Assembly: GCA_943787225.1 (NCBI GenBank)
Contig: CALSLP010000001.1
Coordinates: forward strand, 372,001 to 436,000
Direction: 5' to 3'
From: an uncultured Alphaproteobacteria bacterium
Lineage (GTDB): Bacteria; Pseudomonadota; Alphaproteobacteria; MPNO01; UBA2964
Length of the DNA stretch: 64,000 nucleotides
Shown one piece after another: positions 45,239 through 55,044 of the stretch (the first letter of the stretch is position 1; the number at the start of each line of letters is the position of its first letter). The notes below the pieces were generated by a model, which was not told the origin of the DNA, searched no databases, and worked only from the letters and a program-made list of their open reading frames with translations. Position numbers and translations under genes: made by a program.

Positions 45239-46186
45239 TTAGTGCTTGCCGGCGGCCGACACTGACGGCCGTATCTTGCCATCCGGCACTTGTTTAATCC
45301 CATCCGGCAAATGCCATTCCGAAAATAAATTATTCCGGTAATTATGCGGTTTCCAGTTTTCTGTCAGATAGTCAGAATCGGTAAAATATTCGATGGCACC
45401 ACCACAAGGTGCTTTGAAATACCAGAAATAGGCTGACGAAATCGGATGTCGACCGGGCCCAACCTCGGTTGCCCAGCCCTTTTTGTCGAAGGCAACGCCG
45501 CCGCCAAAGACTTCGTGAATGTCGCGTACTTCAAAAGCCGTATGGTGGTACTTAATATTCCCCGCCTCACTCCATATCATGAACAGATTATGATGCTGGC
45601 TCTTCGCCGCGCAGCGTAAAAAAAGCGCGGCCTTGCCATAGCGATCAGACAGCCAGAATCCCAACCGGTCCTTATAAAATTTCTCCGCCGCTTTCAGGTC
45701 TGGGAGAATAAACCCGATATGCCCCATCCGAATGGGGTGAGCATCTTTATAAAAAGTACTGATTTGATCCACCCGTTCCTGGATATCGAACGAGTTGATC
45801 TTGGTACGGGCGCCATCAATTTTGGTGCGGGGTTTCCATAACTTGAACCCGACTCCAAGGCCATTGGGGTCAATGCAATGCAGCGTGCCATCCTTGTCCT
45901 CGGTGACCTCTCGGTCTTTCGACAATTCCCGCTTTATCTCTGCGAGATGTTTCTTGGAAGAAACACCCCAGACCATTTCGCGGAAATACAGGTCAGGCGC
46001 GGCGGCTGGCGGAAGATCTTTTGCTTTGGGTGATTTCAGCTCAACCCGGCTGCCGATTTTAGTTTCAAATATTGAGTGGGTCGGCGTCGCCTTAACCTTG
46101 CGCAATCCCCAGTCAGTATAGAAACGCTGCGCCTCTTTCATGTCTGGCGCCGCAAAAAGAGTCGAATATAAACCCGTGAAAGCCAT
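45239..46186 (-). CDS. two-domain VOC protein, extradiol-dioxygenase-like
   Basis: A 315-residue vicinal-oxygen-chelate protein with two glyoxalase-type modules. In the second module, GHIGF and HHTAFEV supply two His ligands and GGAIEYFTD the Glu, the Fe/Mn triad of extradiol dioxygenases. The first module (residues 1-120) is degenerate, as is usual for these enzymes. It would cleave a catecholic or similar ring, or act on a related substrate. The position beside hydrolases and amidohydrolases fits ring breakdown. It is intact, unlike the smaller VOC gene at 11662. Confidence 0.85.
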   Translation of the reverse strand: MAFTGLYSTLFAAPDMKEAQRFYTDWGLRKVKATPTHSIFETKIGSRVELKSPKAKDLPPAAAPDLYFREMVWGVSSKKHLAEIKRELSKDREVTEDKDGTLHCIDPNGLGVGFKLWKPRTKIDGARTKINSFDIQERVDQISTFYKDAHPIRMGHIGFILPDLKAAEKFYKDRLGFWLSDRYGKAALFLRCAAKSQHHNLFMIWSEAGNIKYHHTAFEVRDIHEVFGGGVAFDKKGWATEVGPGRHPISSAYFWYFKAPCGGAIEYFTDSDYLTENWKPHNYRNNLFSEWHLPDGIKQVPDGKIRPSVSAAGKH

Positions 46187-46290
46187 CTTGCCTCCTCGAC
46201 CAGAAGCCTGGCCTAATTCTAAAGAAAAAACTATTCATCACAGGCTAAGCGAGGGAGAAACCAACAGCAAGGGCAGCGTTGTCCTTTGCG

Positions 46291-47817
46291 TTACTGTGGC
46301 AGGTCCCCATCGCCATATCCTGTCCGGGCAATAAAGCGCCGAAGACCGATATCGGTATCCCAAACCCGTTGATGCGCCTCCATCAGATAGGGCAAGGCGA
46401 CCTGACGCTGTTTCACGACGTCCTCATATTCCGGAATAAAGCTTTTCATCAGATCAGCCACTTCCTCGCGGAGCGCTTCTTCATCGATGGTCTGCACAAC
46501 GCGATCTTTCATGACCACCTTGCCATCGATAATAACCGTATCTATAGAGCGCCCGGTCTCGGAATAGACCAGCTGGCGCGCCGCGCTATTGTAAGGCAGG
46601 TAGGCGGTGTCATTCATATCAAGCAGCATCATGTCTGCCTTGTACCCCGGCTTCAGAGCCCCAAGCTGATCGTCCATACAAGCCGATCGCGCACTCCCAA
46701 TGGTAGCGTGACGCAGCGCTTCATGCGCCAATGGTGTCCCCGGTACAGGATCACTGACCGCGCCTAACATGCAGTAAGCCTTCATTGCCTGGAACATATT
46801 CTGAACATCACTGCCTGAGCAGTTGTCACAACCCAGCCCGACCCGCATACCGGCATCGCGCATATCCCGCATCGGTGAGATACCGCTCTTGAGCTTCATA
46901 TTACTGTTATAGCAAAGTACGGCCCCGGCATCGGCATCGGCCATTTGGTCCATTTCCTCACGACTGATCCAGACAGAATGGGCGATATTCAGACGGTGAT
47001 TGAGCATACCGGCGGCATCGAGATAGTTGATAAAGGACCCGCCATAGTCACCATACATTTCGCGCGCCATGACAACCTGACCACGGGTTTCATAGACATG
47101 TATATAAATGCCAAGATCATGGCGTTCCGCAAAATCAGCACAGCCGGATAAGAGCTCCAGCGAACAGCGTTGCGGCGCAAAGGGTCCGACTGCCCAATGG
47201 GTGACACCCTTGGCTGGTCGGCGCTTTATCTGTGCCTCCAACATATCGAGCTGTTCTTTTGGGTTATTGGCCTGATTACCCATCATTTCCTGAATTTCAG
47301 GCGGCAACAGGTCTTTATGTCGGAGCATCCCGACGGCTGGGATATCAAAAACCATTGGAGAGAACACGACGCGCTCGCCGATTTCCTCATAAGCATCCAA
47401 GACAACATCGATATTCTCTTCCGTCATCGGGATCAGGCCGAGCATATCCTGCACGGTCGTGATCCCGCAGCGCATCGATTCCAGCGCTCCGACCAGCGTC
47501 CGAATTCGAATTTCCTCTTTCGAGCGGAACGTCCCCATCGGCAGGGTGTAGAGCAACCAGAACTCCAGCGGGATATCCTCGAACATCCCGCGGCACAACG
47601 TGTCATGTGAATGGTAATGAGCGTTGATCAATCCCGGAACGACCAGATGATTGGACGCATCGACGACTTCTGCGCCAGCGGTCTGCTCGGGTGAAAAATC
47701 AGAACCAATGGCGGAGATATCAGCGCCCTCCACCAGAATATCCGCGACCGATGGTCGATGCACATCACCATCATGATCATAAACCAGACCACCCTTAATC
47801 AGCAGCTTGTCGGCCAT
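46291..47817 (-). CDS. amidohydrolase (TrzN/AtzA/SsnA-like aminohydrolase)
   Basis: A 508-residue amidohydrolase of the subtype-III family that includes triazine hydrolases, guanine and S-adenosylhomocysteine deaminases. The metal HxH is at His67 and His69 in NAHYHSHD, a third His is in YIHVYETR, a later His is in NIAHSVWIS, and the Asp is in LGCDNCSGSD. The C-terminal LKPGYKADMMLLDM composite-barrel strand is typical. It should deaminate or dechlorinate an N-heterocyclic ring. Its divergent neighbour, an amidase at 47906, would suit release of ammonia from the product. Confidence 0.88.
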   Translation of the reverse strand: MADKLLIKGGLVYDHDGDVHRPSVADILVEGADISAIGSDFSPEQTAGAEVVDASNHLVVPGLINAHYHSHDTLCRGMFEDIPLEFWLLYTLPMGTFRSKEEIRIRTLVGALESMRCGITTVQDMLGLIPMTEENIDVVLDAYEEIGERVVFSPMVFDIPAVGMLRHKDLLPPEIQEMMGNQANNPKEQLDMLEAQIKRRPAKGVTHWAVGPFAPQRCSLELLSGCADFAERHDLGIYIHVYETRGQVVMAREMYGDYGGSFINYLDAAGMLNHRLNIAHSVWISREEMDQMADADAGAVLCYNSNMKLKSGISPMRDMRDAGMRVGLGCDNCSGSDVQNMFQAMKAYCMLGAVSDPVPGTPLAHEALRHATIGSARSACMDDQLGALKPGYKADMMLLDMNDTAYLPYNSAARQLVYSETGRSIDTVIIDGKVVMKDRVVQTIDEEALREEVADLMKSFIPEYEDVVKQRQVALPYLMEAHQRVWDTDIGLRRFIARTGYGDGDLPQ

Positions 47818-47905
47818 TTTATCCTCACCCGTTTCGTTCCTGTTGGCGTGACGCTATCATGCGCACAGCGCTGCTTCAAATCATCGAAACCCAAAAGAAG
47901 AAGTC

Positions 47906-49198
47906 ATGTCCACAGATCAATTGAATGAACTTTCCGCCACCGCAATTGTTGAGAAAATCAGTAGTGGCTCGGTAACCGCCGAAGCGGTAACCCAGGCCTG
48001 TCTCGACCGCATCGCGGCACGCGAGGACACTGTCAAAGCCTGGGCCTATATCGATCCGGATTATGCCCTGGCACAAGCCCGTATTCTCGATGATGCGGAC
48101 GTCAAAGGACCGCTGCATGGTCTTCCTATTGGCGTGAAGGACGTTATCGACACATCGGACATGCCGACACAAATGCAATCACCTGCTTATGAAGGTCATC
48201 AGCCAAAAACCGATGCTTCCTGCGTTGCCATGCTACGTGCCGCCGGAGCGGTAATCCTCGGCAAGACCGTCACCTGCGAATTTGCCGGGTCCTTTCCCGG
48301 CCCGACGACCAATCCTCATAACCCAGCCCATACACCAGGCGGTTCCTCAAGTGGCTCCGGCGCGGCAGTGGCAGATTATATGGTACATGGAGCGTTTGGG
48401 ACCCAGACTGGCGGTTCGGTTCTTCGCCCGGCGAGCTTCTGCGGCGCCGTCGGCTACAAACCGACCTATAATCTGATCAATCGATCCGGGCTGATGTTCG
48501 CCGCTGAGAACCTAGACACGATTGGTCTCCTGACGCGCACCGTCGATGATGCCGACTTGCTGATGAGCGTTCTGCTTAACCGGCCTCGTTCAGCAATCAT
48601 TGCCCCAGAGACCAAACCCAAGATCGGCTTCTGCCGCACACATCATTGGGATTCAGCCTTGGCCGAAACCATTACCGCTATGGAAGACAGTCTCAAAAGG
48701 CTGGAGCAGGCGGGAGCTGAAATTATCGACATTACATTGCCAGAATCTTTTGCTGGATTAAGTACTGCCCGCAATGCCCTCAACGATTTCGAACGTAGTC
48801 GGGTGATGGCTGACCTCTGGCAGAATGAACGCGATCAACTCAGCACCAATATTGCCAAGCAGCTCGAGAATGGTACAATAATGGAATACAACACCTATCG
48901 CGACGCCGTCACCCTGGCCAATGATAGCCGCGCCCAGCTTGAGGGCATCTTTGGCGATGTCGATTTCTGCCTCGCCCCAGCAGCGACCGGTGAAGCCCCC
49001 GAAGGTCTCGGCTATACCGGGGACCCGCAATTCCAGGGTTGCTGGACCATCCTGCATGTCCCAACGATTTCCCTACCTACCCATAAAGGCCCCAACGGAT
49101 TGCCGGTTGGCATCCAGCTGGTTGGACAACGTTGGCAGGACGAAAGCCTGCTTAGCTGGTCGCGTTGGGTTATGAATAAATTGCGCCCCGCGCTCTAG
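47906..49198 (+). CDS. amidase (amidase signature family)
   Basis: A 430-residue Ser-Ser-Lys amidase. The catalytic Lys78 is in PIGVKDVIDT, the cis-Ser147 in TPGGSSSGSGAA, and the nucleophile Ser171 in TQTGGSVLRP. The 24- and 93-residue spacings agree with malonamidase-type enzymes. It should hydrolyse an amide to acid and ammonia in the cytosol. It is divergent from the aminohydrolase at 46291, with 88 bases between the starts, so the two may be co-regulated. Confidence 0.93.
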   Translation: MSTDQLNELSATAIVEKISSGSVTAEAVTQACLDRIAAREDTVKAWAYIDPDYALAQARILDDADVKGPLHGLPIGVKDVIDTSDMPTQMQSPAYEGHQPKTDASCVAMLRAAGAVILGKTVTCEFAGSFPGPTTNPHNPAHTPGGSSSGSGAAVADYMVHGAFGTQTGGSVLRPASFCGAVGYKPTYNLINRSGLMFAAENLDTIGLLTRTVDDADLLMSVLLNRPRSAIIAPETKPKIGFCRTHHWDSALAETITAMEDSLKRLEQAGAEIIDITLPESFAGLSTARNALNDFERSRVMADLWQNERDQLSTNIAKQLENGTIMEYNTYRDAVTLANDSRAQLEGIFGDVDFCLAPAATGEAPEGLGYTGDPQFQGCWTILHVPTISLPTHKGPNGLPVGIQLVGQRWQDESLLSWSRWVMNKLRPAL

Positions 49199-49343
49199 AC
49201 ACCTTTTTTAAAATTAGCTAGGGTTTTTTCATCACGCGAATGTGATCGTCATAATTTGGTCATAATTGTGCTTTAGGACGCGGGATAGGTATGGGCTGAA
49301 AAAATAAATACAGCTCGGGGTTAGGAAAAAATCGGGGGATACA

Positions 49344-52300
49344 ATGATCCGCACATCATTACGGTCATCTATTTTTGCAAGTATTATTGCTACTGCAACG
49401 GCATTTGGACTTTCATCAACCGCTAGAGCCGTAGATTTACAGGCTGAAGTAGATAACGCAGTTGCTTCTGGCGCGATGAAGGCAGCGCAATCAACGGCGC
49501 TAAAGAATTTGCTGAAAGCAGCACGGAAGCTCCCCGGCTTGAAGCTGAGCAATGTTAAGGCTTCAGGCGGTGCGATTACGGGCGATGTCAGGTTCCTCAA
49601 CATCAACTGGAACATGCTGGCTTATAGCGGTGGTGGTGCTAAATCGACATTCATTGCCTTTGGCCCAAAACGGATTTTCAAGTTCAAGGATATCTTCAGG
49701 AAAGCCCCTGGTATCGAGCTGCTGGACACAATCAAGTTCGATAACCAGCTTCTCGCCTTTGCCGCTGGCGATGTCGAGATCGAGTCCAAAGACCTGCCTG
49801 CGAATGCGCGGGTGATCACCGACAAGCTGTTTGGTGGCGGCGACTACACCATGGCTGTACCGCAAGGCCTGACCAACTTCGCGAGCTTTAATCTCGGTGC
49901 GGCGAAACCCCTGAACGACGCGATCAAGTTCCTCGGTGGCAAGTCGAGCAAGGTCTATACGACAATCTCGATCATCGGCAATGTTCTCGACAGCCTGCTG
50001 GAGGGCAAACCGCCGGCGCCGGAGATTGTCATGCGCGCAGACCTGCCGAAATTCCGGCCGAGCATCGGTGGCAAGATTACATTGCCTGCTGACATGCAGT
50101 TCTCTCTGCTGGCGACACTCTCATTGCAAGGCCGCAAAGCAAAAGATTCGCCGACCAAGCGCCCGATCATCAAGGGTGTGACTCTGGGGTTTGAAGGCGA
50201 GACCGCCTTCAAAATCGGTAAGCAAAAGGTCAACATGGTGCTGGAAACGGCGATCAAGCAGGGCACCGGTGCGCCCGAGATTTCTGTAACCGCCAGTACC
50301 TTCAAGGGTATACCCTGGAAGAAAGCGTTCGGTATTCCGTGGATGACCATAGAAGACTATCGCATGACCTTTGGTCAGGAAGCCGATACGGTCAAGCTGG
50401 GCTTTGGTGGTAAGACCTCCATCGGTGGCAAGACCTTTGATGTCTTTGCCCTGGGCGCTGTTGCGGCCAAAACACTGGGAATTCCGATCCCGGAAGAGGT
50501 TAGTCTAGCGCTGGATGAAGGCCCCAACAAGATTGCCTCCCTCGGAATGAAAGACATCGCGTCGATCTTCGTCGAGATGGCAAAAGCGACTGGAAAACAC
50601 AAAAATATCAAGTTGCCGAAACAATTCCCGGACATCGCGATTGCCGGCACCAAGAAGGGTGAAGGACCCTACATCGCCGTCAAACTCAAAGCTTCCGGAT
50701 CAGCTGGGATCGATATGGGCGGAGCCTTGCGGGTTCTCGGCACCAATATCGCGACCGTCGAGAAAGGCTTTATCCAAGCAGATGAAGGGGTCGAGATTAA
50801 GGCCAGAACTGCGAAGCTTGGCGTCGGACCAATCGAGTTCCCCTATGGCGATGTAGAAGTTGTCATGCGGGCTAGCCCAGGCGACCGGACAGTGCCGTTA
50901 CCCAAGCTAACAATCAAGACACGTGGTCTGCAATTGTTTGGCTCAAAGAGCGAGTTTGAACTCGCGATGCAGCTCAACCAGTTTAAGCTGGCAGCCCTGC
51001 AGAACTTTGGCAGCCTGTTCAAGTTCAACTTCCTGGCCACCACGGGTGAGCCAATTGTGAGTTTTGAACATCTGGCGAAGGCGGATTTCCGGCTGAATGC
51101 CAGCTTAAGCTCGGATCCAGGCAAGTGGATCAGGACGTCCGGCAAAAAAGCCGTAGAAGTCGCCTTTTCGCAGGTCCGCAAGGACGTTGATGCAGCCACG
51201 CGCGACATCACCAAGGCCCAGAACGAGGTAAAGACACTCGACGGCCAGATTTCTCGCATGAAGGCGAAAGTCCGCAAGGAACGTGAGAAACCTGCCAAAC
51301 AGCTCAAGGCGGCAGAAAATGAGGTCAATAAACTAAACCGCGATATCAGCAATATGGACGGTAAAATCCGGAGTGCGAAAAGCCGAATCAAACGCTGCAA
51401 CCAGAACAAACGGATTTGTGTGCTCAGCAAACCCAAAAGGACCGGGTGCCATAAAAAAGTGTTTGGTGAATGCGTCGTTCCAAAAATTTCGATGAGCTGC
51501 GTTAAACATACCAACGTGCCCAACCTCCCCGCGCGCGCCGTTTGCGCAGCGAATAATGTAAAGCCCGCAGCTGAACTCGTCGGTTTTGAAACAGCCAAGG
51601 GTACGCTGATCGCCTCTCGTGAAGTTGCTTCCAAGACATTGGAAGGCATCCGTAAAGGCATCACCAGCATTCCAGTTGAGCTTGATCCGCGGGTCTCCAG
51701 CCTGATCGTCGCACGGGAAACCGCTGTCGGCGTGCTGGAAGCGGCCAAGCAGACCGTGAAAGGGTTTGGTGAATTCACCAAGATCCTGACCAAGGGCATC
51801 AACATTGTCGGCAAAGCGGATATTTTTGCCTTGGAGAAGAGCAGCCTGATGGGCAGCATGCGGGGTGCCATTCAGGGTAAACCTGTTGTGCTGGCGATGA
51901 ACTTCCGGGTGTTGGGCAAACGCTTGAGTGATCGGTTTGCCTTTTCGCTCACCGACATGAAGTTCAATGCCGATCAGCTGACGGTCATCGCATTGGGGGC
52001 GGCAACACAAGAGGTGATTAAAGCTGGCAAGGCGGCAAAAATCATCCCGCATGTTTTGCTCGATAAGGTCAATGACATCTATACCAAGAAACGAGCCGCT
52101 GTGAACGCCGCCTTGGACAAGGCACTCGCAGCGAACCATGTCGGCACAGCCGAGAAGAAACAGATTGCCGGCCTTGGGTCGCTGATCGATAAATCCAATG
52201 CGGACCGCAAGGCGAAACGTCAGGCAGCCCGAAAGGCCAGGAAGGATGCTCGCAAACGAGCACGCGATCGAAGGAGACTTCAACGTCTCGCGAGCCTACG

Positions 52301-53183
52301 GGCAGCGAACCTGCTGCAAAATGCAGAACTGGTTTCGCTCGGGAAATGCCTGGATGTCCGTGGTGGCCAGATCAGTAAAGACGGCGCCAATGTCCATCTT
52401 TGGGGCTGTCATGGCGGCAAGAACCAGAAATGGTGGTACACGAAAAATCGGGAAATCAAAGTGACCGGTGGCAAATGTCTCGACGTTTTCGGCGGTAAAA
52501 ATAAAAATGGCGCCAACATAATAATTTGGAAATGCCATGGCGGCATTAACCAACAATGGCGGTTTGACAAGCTTGGGCGTCTCGTCGGGCTCGGTGGCAA
52601 ATGTCTCGATGTCTCTCGCAATCAAAACAAGAACGGCACCAACATCCATCTTTGGCAATGCCATAACGGCAAGAACCAGAAATGGAAAACAGTCCGCCGT
52701 AAAGCGATTAGCCAGGCAAGCAAACCCCGGAATATTCGGACAAGCAAACCCCGGAATATTCGGATATGCCTGAAGGCTGGCAATAATCGACATTATGTGG
52801 TGTCGGAAAACAACCGCAAGACGGTCAACGCAAACCGCACCGCCTGCAAGGGATGGGAAACGCATACCCTTGTTGATCTCAATGGTGGTTCGTTGGTGCA
52901 TGGAGATAAGGTTGCGTTCTGGACCTATCACAAGCGGTACTGGTCCGCTCAGCCGAACGGCAATCTGGAGGCCAATCGGACAAAACTAAAAGCTTGGGAA
53001 ACCTTCCGGATCTATAAAGTTTCCGGTAGCCGTGGCAATGTCATCAAAAGCAAGGACAAGGTGGGTATCCTCGGCGCTCATAAGAAGTGGGTTGTCGCCG
53101 AAGGCAATGGTGGCAAGAACGTCCGGGTTAATCGTCCCAAACGCGGTGCCTGGGAAACCTTCCAGCTCCTGACAACCCGTTAG
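49344..53183 (+). CDS. giant secreted protein with ricin-type lectin and fascin-like C-terminal domains
   Basis: A 1279-residue exported protein. The signal peptide is cleaved near STARA-VD (residues 29-30). Residues 40-600 form an unrecognised, mostly beta-rich region. A coiled coil follows at about 611-685, then a cysteine-rich patch (seven Cys in 683-735), and a basic helix at about 953-978. A ricin-type beta-trefoil spans about 997-1120, with three copies of GKCLDV at 42-residue spacing and QxW motifs NQKW, NQQW and NQKW. The final 145 residues repeat ANR/VNR...WETF, as in fascin-like trefoils. It probably binds surface glycans or another cell. It has its own 145-base upstream gap. Confidence 0.85.
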   Translation: MIRTSLRSSIFASIIATATAFGLSSTARAVDLQAEVDNAVASGAMKAAQSTALKNLLKAARKLPGLKLSNVKASGGAITGDVRFLNINWNMLAYSGGGAKSTFIAFGPKRIFKFKDIFRKAPGIELLDTIKFDNQLLAFAAGDVEIESKDLPANARVITDKLFGGGDYTMAVPQGLTNFASFNLGAAKPLNDAIKFLGGKSSKVYTTISIIGNVLDSLLEGKPPAPEIVMRADLPKFRPSIGGKITLPADMQFSLLATLSLQGRKAKDSPTKRPIIKGVTLGFEGETAFKIGKQKVNMVLETAIKQGTGAPEISVTASTFKGIPWKKAFGIPWMTIEDYRMTFGQEADTVKLGFGGKTSIGGKTFDVFALGAVAAKTLGIPIPEEVSLALDEGPNKIASLGMKDIASIFVEMAKATGKHKNIKLPKQFPDIAIAGTKKGEGPYIAVKLKASGSAGIDMGGALRVLGTNIATVEKGFIQADEGVEIKARTAKLGVGPIEFPYGDVEVVMRASPGDRTVPLPKLTIKTRGLQLFGSKSEFELAMQLNQFKLAALQNFGSLFKFNFLATTGEPIVSFEHLAKADFRLNASLSSDPGKWIRTSGKKAVEVAFSQVRKDVDAATRDITKAQNEVKTLDGQISRMKAKVRKEREKPAKQLKAAENEVNKLNRDISNMDGKIRSAKSRIKRCNQNKRICVLSKPKRTGCHKKVFGECVVPKISMSCVKHTNVPNLPARAVCAANNVKPAAELVGFETAKGTLIASREVASKTLEGIRKGITSIPVELDPRVSSLIVARETAVGVLEAAKQTVKGFGEFTKILTKGINIVGKADIFALEKSSLMGSMRGAIQGKPVVLAMNFRVLGKRLSDRFAFSLTDMKFNADQLTVIALGAATQEVIKAGKAAKIIPHVLLDKVNDIYTKKRAAVNAALDKALAANHVGTAEKKQIAGLGSLIDKSNADRKAKRQAARKARKDARKRARDRRRLQRLASLRAANLLQNAELVSLGKCLDVRGGQISKDGANVHLWGCHGGKNQKWWYTKNREIKVTGGKCLDVFGGKNKNGANIIIWKCHGGINQQWRFDKLGRLVGLGGKCLDVSRNQNKNGTNIHLWQCHNGKNQKWKTVRRKAISQASKPRNIRTSKPRNIRICLKAGNNRHYVVSENNRKTVNANRTACKGWETHTLVDLNGGSLVHGDKVAFWTYHKRYWSAQPNGNLEANRTKLKAWETFRIYKVSGSRGNVIKSKDKVGILGAHKKWVVAEGNGGKNVRVNRPKRGAWETFQLLTTR
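52717..52764 (+). repeat. 24-base perfect tandem duplication inside the lectin-protein gene
   Basis: The same 24 bases occur twice back to back (52717-52740, 52741-52764), adding eight in-frame residues (SKPRNIRT-like) to the linker between the lectin and fascin-like domains. Perfect identity points to a recent slippage event. The linker may therefore vary in length between strains. Confidence 0.9.
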
Positions 53184-54028
53184 GCAGAAAATTGTGGAGC
53201 GGCGATCAAAGGATCGCCCTCCACCTTGCCGCGTTTTAAAAGGCGCCGTTGGTTAGCCGGGAAGTCACGTCGGGCGTGAACCGAACAGCGATTGTCCCAG
53301 ATAACATAATCGCCGAGGCGCCATTCATGTTCGTAGTCAGTGCGTTCGATATAGGGAAATAACTGCGCCAGCAATGCGTCGCTTTCCACCTCAGAACAGC
53401 CATCGATGGCGGCGGTCATCAACCTGTCGAGATAGAGCGCCTTGCGCCCGGTCACCGGATGCTGCACCACGGCCGGTTGCCAACAATGCGGCACGTTTTC
53501 TAAGCCATCCCGCGTTGGCTTCTCGCGAATTGTATAATCATAGACCTGTAATACGCGACGCCCTGAGATCATCTGTTTCAAATCAGCTGGCAGGGCGTCA
53601 TAAGCTTCGTAGCAATTCCCGAACAAGGTGTTGCCACCTGACGAAGGTAATTCCACAGCATAGAGCCAAGTCGCTTTATCCGGCGCTTCGGTGAAGGAAT
53701 TATCGTGGTGAAACCACATCTCGCCGTCACCGAGGGCACCGATTGGTTTACCCGCCTGATCGAGAATGTTGGAGACCTTTTGTATCTCAACATCATCATC
53801 GCCACGCCGCTCGGTCGGCATGGAAATCTGTGATGTTTCACCAAGCCAGGCGGCGCTGTTTTTAAGCTGCTGATTATCCATGTCCTGATCGCGAAATAGC
53901 AGCAACACATATTGATGCCAGGCAGCAGAAAGCTGTGCTGCGGTTTCAGCATCAACCGGCTGGCCAAGGTCGATGCCTCGAACTTCCGCCGCCATCGTCG
54001 TACTGCAAGGAATGATTTCTAGACTCAT
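53180..54028 (-). CDS. TauD/TfdA family 2-oxoglutarate-dependent dioxygenase
   Basis: A 282-residue non-heme iron dioxygenase. The triad starts with His107-His108-Asp109 in EMWFHHDNSF (H-x-D). The distal His is in WDNRCSVHARRDFP, and the 2-oxoglutarate Arg is in RRLLKRGKV. ATG 54028 gives the usual family length and an N-terminus (LEIIPCSTTMAAEVRGIDL) in register with relatives. A frame extending to 54130 would overlap the divergent deacetylase gene and is rejected. Its stop overlaps that of the giant lectin gene. Substrate unknown. Confidence 0.9.
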   Translation of the reverse strand: MSLEIIPCSTTMAAEVRGIDLGQPVDAETAAQLSAAWHQYVLLLFRDQDMDNQQLKNSAAWLGETSQISMPTERRGDDDVEIQKVSNILDQAGKPIGALGDGEMWFHHDNSFTEAPDKATWLYAVELPSSGGNTLFGNCYEAYDALPADLKQMISGRRVLQVYDYTIREKPTRDGLENVPHCWQPAVVQHPVTGRKALYLDRLMTAAIDGCSEVESDALLAQLFPYIERTDYEHEWRLGDYVIWDNRCSVHARRDFPANQRRLLKRGKVEGDPLIAAPQFSA

Positions 54029-54129
54029 CCCCATACGGTAATGCGACACGGGAAAAGCTGCAACGCGGTCTTGCGGGGTGGTTTCGGCAATGCCATTCTG
54101 CATCAGAAACAGCCACAAAAGAGCTTGCA

Positions 54130-55035
54130 ATGGAACTCAAACAGCACGGTCGTTACGACTACTCACCGATCATCGAACGCCCGGACTATGACTGGCCGGA
54201 CGGCAAGCGGCTGGCTTTCTATATCGGTATGAATATAGAACATTTCAGCTTTGGCGAAGGGTTGGGCCACACCCCCACAAACCCCGGCGTTCAACCTGAC
54301 GTGCGTAATTTCGCCTGGCGCGATTATGGTCTCCGCGTCGGTATCTGGCGGGTGTTTGAACTTCTGGAAGAGCTTGGCCTGCCTGCCTGCCACCTGATGA
54401 ATACATCGATCTATGATTATGCGCCGCAAATTCCTGCCCGCATTCGCGAACGCGGTGATGAGTTTGTCGGCCATGGCATTACTAACTCCGAACAACAGGG
54501 CGATTACCCGGAAGACGAGGAGCGCGCCTTAATTAACAACGCCACCGAGGCGTTCAGGAAATATGAGGGCAATGGCCCAGGCGGCTGGATGGGACCATGG
54601 ATTTCAGAAAGCGATTATACGCCGGATTTACTACAGGAAGCTGGCTATCGTTTTATTATGGATTGGTCATGCGATGATCAGCCGACCTGGATGCGGACCC
54701 GCAATGGGCGGCTGTTGATGATCCCCTATCATATTGAGATCAATGATTCTCCAGCCCAGCTATCACGCCGTCATACGGCCAGCCAGTTTACCGAGATGGT
54801 TTGCGGCCATTTCGATGAGCAGATGCGGCAAAGCCAGAAACAACCGCTGGTCTTCTCCCTCGCCTTGCACACCTTTGTCGTGGGGCAGCCCTATCGTCTC
54901 GCGGGGTTACGGGACATTTTGAACCATATCGTCAATCACAAGGATGCCGACCGAATCTGGTATACCAAACCGGGAGCAATCTATGATCACGTGGCAGCCC
55001 TGCCGCCCGGCACCGTGCCAGGCGATGGCGGCTAA
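54130..55035 (+). CDS. polysaccharide deacetylase family protein (PuuE/allantoinase-like)
   Basis: A 301-residue NodB-fold protein. GMNIEHFSFGEG occupies the metal-binding motif position. The line GDEFVGHGITNSEQQ, the WMGPWISESDYTPDLLQEAGYRFIMDW block and the late LALHTFVVGQPYRLAGLRDIL are typical of the cytoplasmic branch that includes PuuE allantoinase and related amide hydrolases, not the chitin-deacetylase branch. No signal peptide is present, so the substrate is probably a small cyclic amide. It is divergent from the TauD gene (start-to-start 102 bases). Confidence 0.88.
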   Translation: MELKQHGRYDYSPIIERPDYDWPDGKRLAFYIGMNIEHFSFGEGLGHTPTNPGVQPDVRNFAWRDYGLRVGIWRVFELLEELGLPACHLMNTSIYDYAPQIPARIRERGDEFVGHGITNSEQQGDYPEDEERALINNATEAFRKYEGNGPGGWMGPWISESDYTPDLLQEAGYRFIMDWSCDDQPTWMRTRNGRLLMIPYHIEINDSPAQLSRRHTASQFTEMVCGHFDEQMRQSQKQPLVFSLALHTFVVGQPYRLAGLRDILNHIVNHKDADRIWYTKPGAIYDHVAALPPGTVPGDGG

Positions 55036-55044
55036 CAGAGTGGA

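Noticed and set aside
50843..52931. Long antisense open frames inside the lectin-protein gene
   Set aside because: They have no SD, signal or family motif. They arise from the Lys/Ala-rich codon use of the plus-strand gene, which has clear domains.
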